Shown here in pieces: positions 10,716 through 22,647 of a stretch of 64,000 nt of DNA. The stretch is from the NCBI GenBank assembly GCA_036924285.1, contig JAYKYS010000004.1, forward strand, positions 22,042,001 to 22,106,000, in the 5' to 3' direction. Made by a program: the position numbers and the translations under genes. The notes under the pieces are model-generated. The model did not search any database. It worked only from the letters and a program-made list of their open reading frames with translations, and was not told where the DNA came from. The DNA comes from Asterella californica. Lineage: Eukaryota; Streptophyta; Marchantiopsida; Marchantiales; Aytoniaceae. How positions within the stretch are numbered: the first letter of the stretch is position 1; each line of letters begins with the position of its first letter.

Positions 10716-11895
10716 AGAAGCTCAATAGAAGTCTCGGAAGCTCACTAGAAGAAAGTAAGAAGATGGGAAGATGAGGAAGAAAGGAAAATCCAAACGAGAA
10801 AAAAAGAAGATAAGAATAAGAAATTAAGACTCCGACAGGCTTCTAGTCCGGATCCTGACTAACAAGCCATCCTGCTTGTAGTAATTTGGGGAGGAAGACA
10901 ACAAATTCTCTTAGAGTTACACAGTCTTCTACTTGAGCATGTCGTCTTCTGCTGTGGAAAGAAGGTTTCTTTCTTCTTTTGTCGTTGCTTTGACTATTCC
11001 ATCTTCTGGGATCGCTTATCCATAGGACCATCCGTACGTGGATCCTAAATGCTCCACTGGATGAGACAAGCTTCGACTCTGCACAGCTTCTAACAATCAT
11101 CACCACTCAAAGAGAATGCTTCCCATGCATAATTAGGTGTGAATTCGAGGAAACCCATTGCCCAGAAGACACAGACAAAGCTTCTGCACTCAAATCCAAA
11201 ATCCATTCCTCGAGAAGAAGACACATCGGTGTTGAGAAGCTCACTCCCTCTACGTCCTGCTCCTACTCCTCGGCACACCAGCTTAGTAACAGGACTACAC
11301 GAGGATGCCGTTCCCTGCTCTAAACTGTCCATTACCTCTATCTACATCTTTGAACCACTACCGGCAGCGAGTATGCAGACCCCTCCGGTGTAATCTCAAT
11401 CTATTCGTATGTCTCTAACATCGGATGTAGTGTGTATACACTGTGTTCACAATGAGTCTAACATGTTTAGTGCGCACAGTAGTGTGGCACCATGTGCATA
11501 ATGTGTCTGAAATCCTACTCTGTCTTCTAACTTATACTACCACCTTGATGCGCAGGAGGAGTTCCCTTCCAATCCTCGACTACAACCAGGGAGAGATGGG
11601 CGTTGTCAGAAGGCTGTCACCCCACATGCAAGCGGTTTCCTTCATGTTTAGCCATCTACCTTGCTACTCCTGCGTTGTCTACTCTGCCACATGGTCACCT
11701 ATCTAATATTACACTGAAACTGCCACCTCCTAAGATAGCAAGTTCGATCCCTATTAAGTTTGGACAAGTCAACTCGTCTTCTGCGCTTTGCTGCCTACTC
11801 TAATTGCTCGGATGCGATCTCCTCCTGATCTGCTCCTATCTGAACTCCTAACTCGGCTTCTGATAAGATGAGAAGCCCTGCGAATACCTCGGGTG
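10716..11895. other. GAAGAC-rich retroelement sequence without a clear frame
   Basis: The motif bias continues to about 11370 and then fades. Short antisense and sense frames are present, but none shows a domain or repeats elsewhere. I read this as decayed internal sequence of the element whose frames flank it. Confidence 0.4.
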
Positions 11896-12378
11896 TCATT
11901 GAGGTGGCTTCCTCCTCAACATTCGTAGTGGGCTCGCCTGGTGCTGCTTTGGAAGACGGAAGCGTCTTCTGGGAGCTGAGTCGACCTGCGCTTCCTCGCT
12001 CTTCTGAGGCACTAGTTCGACGCTGGGAGCCATGGTGATCTCATAAGGGTCAGGGGAAGTCACCTCCTCCACTCGGAATACCTGAGAATACAACTCTTCT
12101 TCATGTCTTCTAGAAGACACCTTGTCTTCCGGGGCTTCTTCCGTGATCTTCTCGGCTTCCAACGCTGTCACTACCAAGTGGACAGCGAGGTCGAACTCCT
12201 TCTTCTCCAAGTCTGATCCGATCGATGGTCCTGGGGCTTGGGAAGATGCAGTTGCTGGTGGTAGAATTGAGAGGAGACCGTAAAGTGTCTTCACTCCCTC
12301 TATCTGCCGATCCAAGTAACGGAACATGCTCTCCTTGCACTCCACTAACATCGCTCTGGACTCGTCGTCCCACTCCAT
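11896..12378 (-). pseudogene. Gag-like open frame beside a family 1 LTR
   Basis: This is a 160-residue frame rich in Glu and Lys, beginning MEWDDESRAMLVECKES. Its start resembles the AMELVEKRAMAQEK segment of the frame at 24655-24993, so both may be parts of one gag-like protein. The frame opens 28 bases beyond the family 1 LTR at 12406-13844. One reading is that the LTR belongs to an element inserted into this gag-like gene. The other is that this is the internal start of the element. The GAAGAC-rich composition favours the first. No zinc knuckle is visible. Confidence 0.45.
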
Positions 12379-12405
12379 GGCTAGGGTGAGAAGCTTCCTA
12401 CCTGC

Positions 12406-13844
12406 TGTCGAGATGAGAGTTTTCTTGGGAAGGGCGGAACCTTCTGGCTGTGTTGTGACAGTGAAGGCTGTGATATGTTTACTAGGGAAGCATTAGGCTT
12501 CTAGCTGTGGCTGATTTACTCAAAGGATAGGCCTGAGGTTACAAGTGACACTGTAAAACACTCATACAAGTCTCTTGGCTCTTCTGATATGTTCAGGAAG
12601 CAAAGTTCAGGCTTAATTAGCAATGATAACGGCGAACTTTGACACTCAAGATTGAGAAATATGTGAAGATTTAGACTTCTAAACTTCTCCTACATGTAAA
12701 AGAGGCCCCACTGAGCACACACACGAAGTTTCAGCTTCAGATCAAATTCTAACACCGAGATATGGACAGAAAAGTTCTAGGTAAAAATATTACGGCAATT
12801 TTTGATACTCAGATAGCTATTTCGACGTACAACAGAAAATTGGCTCGATCACTTTCAAAGATTCTTACAGGATTTGGAGTCTACAGGATGTTGAACACTC
12901 CTGTGAAGTTGGGACTATTGATTGTACACCGTTCTCCAGATCTCGTTCTCTGAAGTTGATGCTCTAGATTGAGAGTTTTTCAGACCCCCTCTACTTCAGC
13001 GGCCGTCCTGAATTACTCACTCACTCAAATGAATTGAAACTTTTTGGAAAGTCGTAGCCCCGCTGATAGTGAACGCAACCACGAAGGTTTGAAAAGTCAA
13101 CAAAAGTGACGCAATTCTGACTCAACTCGAACTTCAAATTGGCATGCTCCTTCTTTATTGATCCAAATTGATCAAGAATTTCACTGATAGTGCTTGGCAC
13201 GACGAGCTCTATCTTCCTGTGCTCTCAGATTTCACAGTGTCCTCATCAAATTCTCGAACAAGATAACTAGCATTTTACGAAAGACAAAAATGGACCAATA
13301 GGAGTTCATAGCTCCACTTGGTTGTCCTTTTGAGTCTTAAACCATATGGTAACTTAATTTCACTCATAAGCTACCACGTCAAGTTCTCTAAAGTGCCAGC
13401 GTAAATCTTAAACTACCTAAAATGACACGCAATCCCGAAAGATAACTTAAACTAGCTAGAAGGCGTGCATGGACGACAAGTAAGTACAACCCATGAGCTT
13501 AAACCCCTATCAGCATGAAAACCCTAAGTTATTGTACATTGAACATCATACAAGTAAGAAGTCATTTGCACAAGCGCACAAATGCTTGAACAAGATAACT
13601 AGCATACTATCAGCCTACTAAGACTTAAAACGTATAACACAACGGTGTTAATATATGCATGAAGGACTAGGAGTAACATTAAGCTAACTTCTACCGCTAT
13701 TAACTCCCAAGTGTCGGAGTAGAAGCGTAACCCATAGCCGTCAATGTCCAGCCTCCAGAATCGACATCTTAACTTCACTCAGAGAGACTAACTCCTAGCA
13801 GAGTGGTGAATCATTTACTATGTGAAATGATTCACATCGCGACA
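12406..13844 (-). repeat. Family 1 LTR, full length (LTR A)
   Basis: On the minus strand this 1439-bp LTR starts TGTCGCGATGTGAA and ends CTCATCTCGACA, with 5-bp terminal inverted repeats TGTCG/CGACA. A purine-rich GGAGTGGGTGGA directly precedes it, as expected for a polypurine tract ahead of a 3' LTR. It aligns end to end with the LTR at 58046-59370. A stretch near 13240-13300 differs from the other copies and looks rearranged. It is the 3' LTR of the minus-strand integrase remnant at 13845-16470. Confidence 0.88.
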
Positions 13845-16470
13845 TCCACCCACTCCAAACCTGCACATCCTCCAGCATGTGCCTACTTCTTCAGTCTTCT
13901 GTTTGTTTCTCATCATCATCACTCTCCTCCGCCTCAACCTCTTCAAACACTGGAACGTCTCCGTCTCTTGTTGTCTTCTGCTCTGACTCCAGAAAATTGA
14001 ACAACTCTACTGATCCTCTACGCCTTTTGAACAATTTCACACGTTTGCTAACCACAAATAGCTTCAAAGGAGTACCATCCAACTCACATAAACTGTAAGT
14101 GGCATTTTCATAAACATCTAGCACAACATAAGGCCCGAATCATCTTCGAGAGAACTTACGAAGCGTAGAATGTTGATTCTCCAACGTGCTATCATATACC
14201 AGAACCCAGTCACCAACACGTATCAGCTTTGGTCGTAGTCGGTGAGTCTTGCCAAAACGTTCCTTGTTTTTGACTCGAGCCACCTTCAGCCTCTCCTGTG
14301 CTTCAGCAAGATCCTCCTCCCTCCGCTCTAACTGCCTGGTACGTAGAGCAATAAGTGAAGCACGATCTAAACCATCTTCCTATGATAACGTAGCCCACGT
14401 AGAAAAGTCCTCCTCAGCAAGCATGATCGGTTTCTGTCCCAACATAAGCTCAATTGGCATATAGCCAGTCGTGGTACAGTGTGTAGTTCTATCAGCCCAC
14501 AAAGCAAATGAAAGTAGTCTCATGTCATTCTCTAGGCCTACCATCACATGCTTTCACTAAAGCGTGAACAATAGAAAAGTGTCCTCGTTCACTCTTACCA
14601 ATGTCCTCTGGGTTCATGGCAGTAGTAAGCTGAAGCTTTACTCCATAACGAGCAAGAACTCTTTCACCTCTGCACCTCTCAACTCGCCTCTATCTGCACG
14701 TAATCTCTCAATAGATTCATAGCGACAGATGATATCTTCAAGCACGAACTTGCATATGTTCTTTGTAGTCTTCGTTCGTAGTGCTCGTCCCTCTACATAG
14801 TTGGAAAGATCCTCTCGAGCCAACACCAAACAACGCATCCTCCATAACCCCGATGGCATCATCACAAGATCAAGAACCCACTGAAAATGGATACTAGGTG
14901 GATAAGTAGGTATAAGTCCATCTCTGTAACGGACCTTAGAGTAGAACTGGCAGTGTAGACACGACCCAACAAAGTCACCACGTTGTCGCGCTACTTGGCG
15001 GCTACATGCTTGACTTCTACTCCGACGCTTGAGTTTAATAGTTCTAGAAGTTAGCTCATATTACTTCTAGTCCTTTATACATATGTTTGACACCTTTGCA
15101 TACGGTGTTGACACTATTGTGTTATATATTTTGAGTCCTAGTAGGTTGATAGTGTGTTATCTATCTTGTTCAAGCGCTCCTGCGCTTGTGCAAATGATAT
15201 CATGCTTATCTATGTTGTGAAAGTACATAACTTAGGATTTCCATGCTGATAAGGGTTTAAGCTCATGGGTTGTACTTACATGTCGCCCATGCATGCTTTC
15301 TAGATTGTTTAAGTTATCTTTTAGGGTTACGTGTTATTTTACATGCCTTCGCGTGAAGTTTAAGATTTACGCTGGCACTTTAGGGGCCTGACGTGGTAGC
15401 CTTTGAGTGAAGTTGAGTTACCACGTGGATTAGGACACTAAAGGACAGCCAAGTGGAACTATGAACTCTCATTGGTCCATTTTTGTCTTTGTGTAACTCT
15501 AAATTTAGAAACAGAGGTCTTAAGGAGAGTTCGAGCATTTGGTGGGGGGACTTCAAAATCTGAGAGCACAGGAGGGTAGAGCTCGTCATGCCAAGCACTT
15601 TCAGTGAAATTCTCGATCGATTTGAGCCAATAAAGACGGAGTTATGAGCAATTGAAGTTCGGATTGTGCCAGAACTAAATCACTTTTGTTGGATTTACGG
15701 TTTTCAGTGTCACTTGCAGCATATTTGAGGAAATTGCTTCAAAACTTCGAGGTTGTGTTCTTTGCCAGCAGGGCTACGATTTCCCAAAAAGTGTCGCATC
15801 GATTGAGTGACTGAGTAATTCAGGGTGGCCGCTGAAGCAAAGGGGATCTGAAAAGCTCTTAATCTAGAGCAGCGACTTCAGAGAAGGAGATTTGGAGTTC
15901 TGTGTAGAATCAGGAGTCCCAACTTCACAGGGATGTTCAGCATCCTGTAGACTTCAAATCCTGTAAGAATCTTTGGAAGTGATCGAGCCAATCTTCTGTT
16001 ATAGGTCGAAATAGCCACCTGGGTACCAGAAATTGCTGTAATTTTCTTACTCAGAACTTTTCTGTCCACATCTCGGTGCTGGAATTTGATCTCAGGCTGA
16101 AACTTCGTGTGTGTGTTCAGTAGGACCTTATTACATGTAGGGGAAGTTTAGAAGTCTAAACCTTCCTCTTCGTGAGTGTTGAAGTTCACCGTCCGATCCT
16201 ATTACTGCTAGTTAGATCTGAATTTCACTTTCTGAGCATATTACAGGATCTTACACACATGTGTGAGTGTTTATAGCCCCTTTTGTAACCTGAAAGCCAA
16301 CCTCTTGAGTAAACATCCACAGTCAGAAGCCTAGCGCTTTCCTAGATAGACGATCACACTCCGACAACGTCTTGATACATACCCTTTCATCAGTAACGCT
16401 CCTTCATCTTCGTGTAAGTAGCCCATACTCCACGATGTCCAACCCACAAGGTATCATGAAACTCCTTCAG
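13845..16470 (-). pseudogene. Family 1 gypsy integrase, split by a solo LTR
   Basis: Two segments, 13845-14983 and 16367-16470, are colinear with the uninterrupted integrase copy at 46507-47722 once the LTR between them is ignored. Readable parts are the C-terminal tail (NATYSLCELDGTPLKL, VKLFKRRRGS, acidic end) and core pieces such as MRCLVLAREDLSNYVEGRAL. This catalytic region resembles the one at 17086-17292 on the other strand. Stops and indels occur besides the LTR insertion. Its left neighbour is its own 3' LTR (12406-13844), and its right end meets a plus-strand copy head to head. Confidence 0.85.
14984..16366 (+). mobile_element. Family 1 solo LTR with 4-bp target duplication (LTR B)
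   Basis: This 1383-bp sequence begins TGTCGCGCTACT and ends CACTCCGACA. The 4 bases ACGT lie immediately on both sides (14980-14983 and 16367-16370). The uninterrupted sequence at 47620-47640 shows a single ACGT at this point, which confirms the insertion. Compared with LTR A and LTR F it lacks much of the first 100 bases and a short stretch near the 3' end, but it keeps both terminal pentamers. A solo LTR forms by recombination between the two LTRs of a full element. It lies in the opposite orientation to the integrase it interrupts. Confidence 0.88.
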
Positions 16471-16474
16471 CTAA

Positions 16475-18084
16475 AGCATATAGCAAGGAAGGACAATCCA
16501 GTTGTAGATATGTTGTCTATGGCTCGTTATACAGATGAGGATGAGATGTTTGCAGAGGTGGAGAATGAAGAGAAAAGAGACGTTTGGTGCCAAGTTGATC
16601 AGCAGACTTCAGACTTGGAACCACTGCCGTTCAATGAGGAGTTCTACTCAGAAAAGTTCTGCGATATTGGATTCTATCTGAGTTCATTATGCAGAAGAGA
16701 AAGATGGAGCGATGTAGAGTTCAAGGAGATCAGACAGAAAGCGTGCAATTATCTTCTACGCGAAGGTTATCTGTGGAAACGTCCGAAGAGAAGAGACAGA
16801 ATGCTGACTAGAGTGGTGGATGATCAACCGACAAAGCTTAATCTGTTGAAGGAGTTTCATGATACTTTGTTGCGTTGGACATCATGGAGTATGGGCTACT
16901 TACACGAAGATGAAGGAGCGTTATTGATGGAAGGGTTTGTATCAAGACGTGGTGGACTTTGTTGGGTCGTGTCTGCACTGTCAGTTCTACTCTAAGGTCC
17001 GTTACAAAGATGGACTTATACCTACTTATCCACCTAGTATCCATTTTCAGTGGGTTCTTGATCTTATGATGATGCCACCGGGGTTATGAGGGATGCGTTA
17101 TTTGGTGTTGGCTCGAGCGGATCTTTCCAACTATGTGGAGAGACGAGCACTACGAAAGAAGACTACAGAGAACATATGCAATTCGTGCTTGAAGATATCA
17201 TCTGTCGCTATGGATCTATTGTGAGATTACGTGTAGATAGAGGCGAGTTGAGAGGTGCAGAGGTGAAAGAGTTCTTGCTCGTTATGGAGTAAAGCTTCAG
17301 CTTACTACTGCCATGAACCCATAAGACATTGGTAAGAGTGAACGAGGACACCCTTCTATAGTTCATGCTTTAGTGAAAGCATGTGATGGTAGACCTAGAG
17401 AATGGCCGAGACTACTTTCATTTGCTTTGTGGGCTGATAGAACTACACACTGTACCACGACTAGCTATATGTCAATTGAGCTTATGTTGGGGCAGAAACC
17501 GATCATGTCTGCTGAGGAGGACTTTTCTACGTGGGCGACGTTATCATAGGAAGATGGTTTAGATTGTGCTTCACTTATTGCTCTACGTATCAGGCAGTTA
17601 GAGCGGAGGGAGGAGGATCTTGCTGAAGCACAGGAGAGGCTGAAGGTGGCTCGAGTCAGAAACAAGGAACTTTTTAACAAGACTCACCGACTACGACCAA
17701 AGCCGATACGTGTTGGTGACTGGGTTCTGGTATATGATAGCACGTTGGAGAATCAACATTCTATGCTTCGTAAGTCCTCTCGAAGATGGTTCGGACCTTA
17801 TGTTGTGCTAGATGTTTATGAAAATGTCACTTACAGTTTACGTGAGTTGGATGGTACTCCTTTGAAGCTATCTATGGCTGGCAAACGTGTGAAATTGTTC
17901 AAAAGACGTAGAGGATCAATAGAGTTGTTTAATTTTCTGGAGTAAGAGCAGAGGACAACAAGAGACGGAGACGTTCCAGTGTTTGAAGAGGTTGAGGCGG
18001 AGGAGAGTGATGATGATGGAGAACAAGCAGAAGATTGAAGAAGTTGACACATGCTGGAGGATGTGCAGGTTTGGAGGGGGTGGA
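16475..18084 (+). pseudogene. Family 1 gypsy RNase H end plus integrase
   Basis: The frame opens with LKHIARKDNPVVDMLSMARY, the usual end of a gypsy RNase H domain. It continues into an integrase N-terminal region (LLREGYLWKRPKRRDRM...LLKEFHDTLL) to about 16995. Core pieces follow in other frames (17086-17292 and 17340-17640), then the C-terminal region 17646-17945 with VGDWVLVYDSTLEN, GPYVVLDVYENVTYSLREL and VKLFKRRRGS. A polypurine tract, TTGGAGGGGGTGGA, ends at 18084, directly before the LTR. Frameshifts and stops break the frame several times. From about 16850 it mirrors the minus-strand copy on its left. Confidence 0.87.
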
Positions 18085-18688
18085 TGTCGTGATGTGAAAC
18101 ATTTCACATAGTAAATGATTCACCTCTCTGCTAGGAGTTAGTCTCTCTGAGTGAAGTTAAGACGTCAGAGAAGTCGATTCTGGAGGCTGTGGACATTGAC
18201 GGCTACGGGTTACGCTTCTGCTCCGACACTTGGGAGTTAATAGCGGTAGAAGTTAGCTTAATGTTACTTATAGTCCTTCATGCATATATTAACACCGTTA
18301 TGTTATACGTTTTAAGTCCTAGTAGGCTGATAGTATGCTAGTTATCTTGTGCGCTTGTGCAAATGACTTCTTACTTGTCTATGATGTTCAATGTACATAA
18401 CTTAAGGTTTTCATGCTGATAGGGGTTTAAGCTCATGGGTTGTACTTACTTGTCGCCCATGCACGCTTTCTAGCTGGTTTAAGTTATCTTTCAAAGTTGC
18501 GTGTCATTTTAGGTAGTTTAAGATTTACGCTGGCACTTTAGGGAACTTGACGTGGTAGCTTATGAGTGAAATTAAGTTACCACATGGTTTAAAGCTCAAA
18601 AGGACAACCAAGTGGAGCTATGAACTCCTATTGGTTCATTTTTGTCTTTTGTAAAACTCTAAATTTAGAAACAGAGATCTAATGGAGA
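18085..18688 (+). repeat. Family 1 3' LTR, truncated (LTR C)
   Basis: The LTR starts TGTCGTGATGTGAAAC and follows the other copies for about 600 bases. It stops after GAGATCTAATGGAGA, where the sequence jumps to a reverse transcriptase fragment. The missing part is the 3' half of the LTR. Confidence 0.85.
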
Positions 18689-18900
18689 CCAATGCAGAAA
18701 GTTCGTTGTAGACCACATTCGAGATGTAGAAAAGATTTTGATGCGTTTGGAGGAGGTACACCTAACTCTGTCAGATACCAAATCTAACTTTGGAATGTGA
18801 GAGATTGTGGTGGTGAGTCATCTGTGTGGTACTTTTGGAAGGCGTCCGAACCCAGAGAAGGTAGATGCTATAGCAAGAATAGCTGACTGTACCAACGTCA
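18689..18900 (+). pseudogene. Family 1 gypsy RT C-terminal fragment
   Basis: Across two frames this gives a gypsy RT C-terminus: FVVDHIRDVEKILMRLEEVH, then SHLCGTFGRRPNPEKVDAIA, the usual KC.F...LG..v...G....P.K segment. It is nearly identical to 47727-47940 (+) and 27010-27431 (-). It ends abruptly where family 2 protease sequence begins; the same junction recurs near 47940. Confidence 0.83.
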
Positions 18901-19725
18901 CATGAGGACTTGGGAGCCCTAGAGCTTGATATGGAGATCCATGGCTGTCTTCTGAAGAAGGTACCCATTGATTCCGGCTCCGGAGTTAACATCATGACTG
19001 AAGAAACTGCGCATGCCCTAGGCTTCATTGAGTTTCGACCTACTCCTAGAATCCTCAAAATGACAGATCAGACCAGAAGACGACCTTTGGGGCAACTGAA
19101 AGATGTCTTCACGGAAATTGGAGGAGTATCTTTTTACCTCACTTACATCATTGCGACCTGTAGCTAAGGTTGGATATTAGGTGTTGATAGGAAGACCATG
19201 GCTGTATGCTACAAATGTAAATACCAATTGGAGAAGACATCGTTTGAGGTTTCCCAATCCTACACCCAAGCCAAGTGAGAAGACCAAAGTCTCACTACCT
19301 TGGATGAAGATTGGACATCAAGGTGAAATTCCCTCTACGACTGAGAGGTACACGTTAGAAGACTCAGATGCGTCTTCTGACATTGATGAACGATATGATG
19401 AGTTTGTGGTGAATAACTTGTGTACTATAGAAGTAGCAGAGATCGCAGAAGAAGTGATCTGTGGATACATTGAATGCTACAAAATTGTGGAAGAAGAGCT
19501 TCCAAAAGACGAAAGTACCGTCTTCCCTTCGGAAGATCCGACAGTTGGTCTTCCAAAAGACGAAAGAACCATCTTCTCTTCGAAAGATCTGACAGTTGGG
19601 AAGACGAAAGTACCGTCTTCTCTTCAGAAGATCCGACAGGTGGTCTTCCAGAAGACGTATCTGAACCGGAAGAAGCTCCCAAACCGTAATACTTTGGTGT
19701 TAGTGAGTACAGTCACACTGAAGGA
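18901..19725 (+). pseudogene. Family 2 gypsy aspartic protease region (copy 2a)
   Basis: The retropepsin active site reads IDSGSGVNIMTE within the frame 18910-19167. The protease C-terminal motif LIGRPWLYATNV follows in the frame 19181-19729, offset by a stop near 19165. An acidic linker to the RT contains several copies of a PKDEST-like repeat encoded by GAAGAC-rich DNA. The element has no gag or 5' LTR at this end; it begins at the chimeric junction. Confidence 0.87.
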
Positions 19726-20694
19726 ATGATAAACCTTGATGATCTTCAAGAAATGGAGGTCGCTCCTGGGAAGAAGCTGAAGCTTTCCAAGGTGATCGAG
19801 GGCCAGCAGTTGGAAGACTTTAGAGAACTTTTGATAGAGTTCCAGGACGTCTTTGCTTGGACCATAGAAGACATGAAGGGCATACCTCGAGAACTGGGAG
19901 AGCAACATATTGACTTGCTGGAGGGCGTTGTTCCTGCACAGCAGAGGTAGTATCGACTCAACCACAAGTACTCACTTTTGGTGAAGGATCAGATCGATCA
20001 ATACTTGAAGACAGGAGTCATATTCCTAGTACTTAGTAGTGAGTGGGTAGCTCCTATTGTCATCGTGCCGAAGAAGCAGACAGGCAAGACCCGAGTGTGT
20101 CAGGACTTCCGGAAGCTGAACCTGACCACAAAAAAAGATCATCATTTTTTATCTTTCACCGATTCTGTGTTAGACCAGGTAGCAGGACATGAGTTCTATA
20201 GCTTCCTGGATGGGTATTCTGAGTACAACCAAGTTTCAATCAGAGAAGAAGACAAGTCGAAATTCACTTTCACTACTGATTGAGATACGTACGCGTACAA
20301 CCAGATGCCGTTTGGTTTATGCAACGCACCCGTCACATTTCAGCGACTGATGATCACAATCTTCAAGGAGTATCTTCGCACCTTCATGGAGATCTTCTTG
20401 GATGACTTTTGTTTGTTTGGATCGAAAGAAGATCATCTGATATTTCTGAGGAAGTGTTTTTTGAAGTGTAGAGAGCATCGCTTGGCTCTTCACACTGAGA
20501 AGTGCTTCTTTGGTATGTCAAAAAGAATTTTGCTAGGACATAGGATTTTTGGAAGAGGTATAGAAGTCGACAGTGCTAAGGTGAAAGTCATCATGAAACT
20601 TCATCCACCTGCTAACCTGACTCATTTGAGAAGCTTCCTAGGCAACGTACGATACTACAGGAGGTTTATTGACAAGTACGCAGAGGTAGCATGA
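19726..20694 (+). pseudogene. Family 2 gypsy reverse transcriptase (copy 2a)
   Basis: The RT lead-in EFQDVFAWTIEDMKGIP and the motifs RVCQDFRKLN, FLDGYSEYNQV and MPFGLCNAPVTFQRL are present. The catalytic box is FLDDF, and LGHRIFGRGIEVD follows. The FAW..EDM.GIP lead-in is typical of the Tat/Athila (OTA) group. Stops at 19948-19950 (TAG), 20281-20283 (TGA) and 20692-20694 (TGA) break an otherwise well-kept frame, as nonsense changes rather than deletions. Confidence 0.9.
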
Positions 20695-21400
20695 AGACTA
20701 ACCAAGTTGCTGAAGAAGGACAAACCTTACATTTGGTCTTCTGAGCAGCAGGAAGCATTCGAAGAAATGAAAAGACTTCTGTCAGAATCTCCTATCCTAA
20801 GGCCACCTGATTGGGAGAGAGTCTTCCATATTTATGTGGACGTTTCTGCTTTCGCCATAGGGGTGGTATTGAGTCAGAAAGATGAGAAGAAGAAAGATTA
20901 TCCCATCTACTATACGGGAAGACAACTCAGTGATGCAGGGAAGAAGTACTCTACAATTGAAAGGGAGTGTCTTGGCATGATTTATTCATGTAGGAAGATT
21001 AGGCACTATCTTCTAGCTAATCCGTTTGTCTTCTATGTGGATCATTTTTCTTTGAAACATCTAGTGAAGAAAGCAGATTTGGCTGGTAAGATAACTAGGT
21101 GGATTCTTCTACTCCAAGAATTTACTTACACAGTTGAGTACAGGCCTGGAAGACAGCATGTGAGCGCTGACTACTTATCCCGATTGGAGACTGAGCGACG
21201 AGAAGATGAAGTGGAAGACGAGTTCTCTGACGAGAAGCTGTTTTCAGTTTCTGCAGAGACATTCTCATGTGAGGAGAGACGTACCGCCTGCTTCCCAGAA
21301 GACGAGACTAGGTCTTCTGATCTGGTCTGTGACTTCCACAGAAGAATCGATCTTCAAGGACTTAAGGAAGTTCTTGGAAGACCAACAGTACCCCGAGGGA
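20695..21400 (+). pseudogene. Family 2 gypsy RNase H (copy 2a)
   Basis: The frame 20707-21474 gives an RT-type RNase H: HIYVDVSAFAIGVVLSQ, KKYSTIERECLGMIYSC, FVFYVDHFSLKHLV and GRQHVSADYLSRLE. After about 21330 the correct reading moves to another frame, so a frameshift lies between RNase H and integrase. Copy 2b at 29081-29821 is the same domain on the other strand. Confidence 0.88.
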
Positions 21401-22600
21401 TTGGATGCCGAGCAGAGGGCTGTCTTCTTACACAAGGCAGGTCCTTACGCCATCTTCCAGGATATCATGTTTAGAAAGGGACATGACGAGAAGCTAAGGA
21501 GATGCCTTGAGTCTTTAGAGATTAAGCCAGTGATCACGGGTTTTCACTACGAAGATGCTGGGAGTCACTATGGGCTGAAGATCACGGTGAAGAAGATGTT
21601 GGACGTCGGTTACTGGTGGCCGAGCATGTACAGAGACACTTTTCAGGAGATCAGGAAATGTGATGCGTGCTAGAGGGTGGGAAGACCAACAGCTACTACT
21701 AGGTGACTTCTTACTCCCATTCTCCCGCTTGCTCCTTTTGAAAAGTGAGGAATCGACTTTGTTGGATCTATCGCCCCGGTGGCTAGAAGAACGCGAGCAC
21801 GGTACATCTTGATAGCTACCGACTATACTACCAAGATGGTAGAGGACGAAACCACAAGAAAGAATGACGTCACAGTGATAGCCAGGTTCCTCTGGCACAA
21901 CATTATCACTCGATACGGATGCCCGCTGGAACTAGTATCAGATAGGGATACTCATTTTTTAAATAAGACTATTTCCCTCCTGACCCAATACTTCAAGATA
22001 AAGCATCGGAAGACAACGTCATACAACCCGAAAGCTAACAGACTGACAGAGAAGTCGAATGGTCTTCTTTGTAATATTCTGAATAATGTAACAGTTAACC
22101 ATGCGTATGATTGGGACACGAAATTACCATCTGTGTTATAGGCTTTCAGGATTTCACCCAAGGTCACGACTTAGAAGACATTCTTCTACCTAACTTATGG
22201 AATGACACCTGTTGTTCCCATCGAGTTAGAGGTCCCTACTTACAGTTTAACCATTACCGAGCGAATGGAAGAAGAGGAAAACCAAGAGCAACGTCTTCTG
22301 AACTTTGTGGAGTTTGAAGAAGACATGAATGCAGCTGTGGAGAAGACGTACGAAGTGCAAGCACAACGTAAGGTGAACTATGATGACAAGCTGAAGAAGG
22401 TGACCGTCGTAGATGGAGACTTGGTTCTTCTATACGACAACATGCATCTCAAGTTTCCTGGGAAGCTTCATCTTCGCTTGATGGGTCCTTATCGAGTCTT
22501 GGAGGTCTTCACCAATGGCTCCTTGCAGTTGGAAGAGTTAGATGGTACGTTGATGACCACCCGTGTTAATGGGTGGCGTGTCAAAGAATATTGGACGTGA
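21401..22600 (+). pseudogene. Family 2 gypsy integrase (copy 2a)
   Basis: The zinc-binding HHCC region reads FHYEDAGSHYG...CDAC and ends in a TAG at 21671-21673. The catalytic core at 21779-22141 keeps Asp in IATDYTTK, Asp in SDRDTHF and Glu in LTEKSNG, so the DDE triad is present. The C-terminal part at 22202-22600 has KFPGKLHLRLMGPYRVLEVF and ends VNGWRVKEYWT with TGA. That terminus, without a chromodomain, fits the OTA group. Stops near 21673 and 22141 split the frame. Confidence 0.88.
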
Positions 22601-22647
22601 ACCAGCTCTGATGTTTGCGAGGACCCAAACATGTGAGGGTGGACGTA

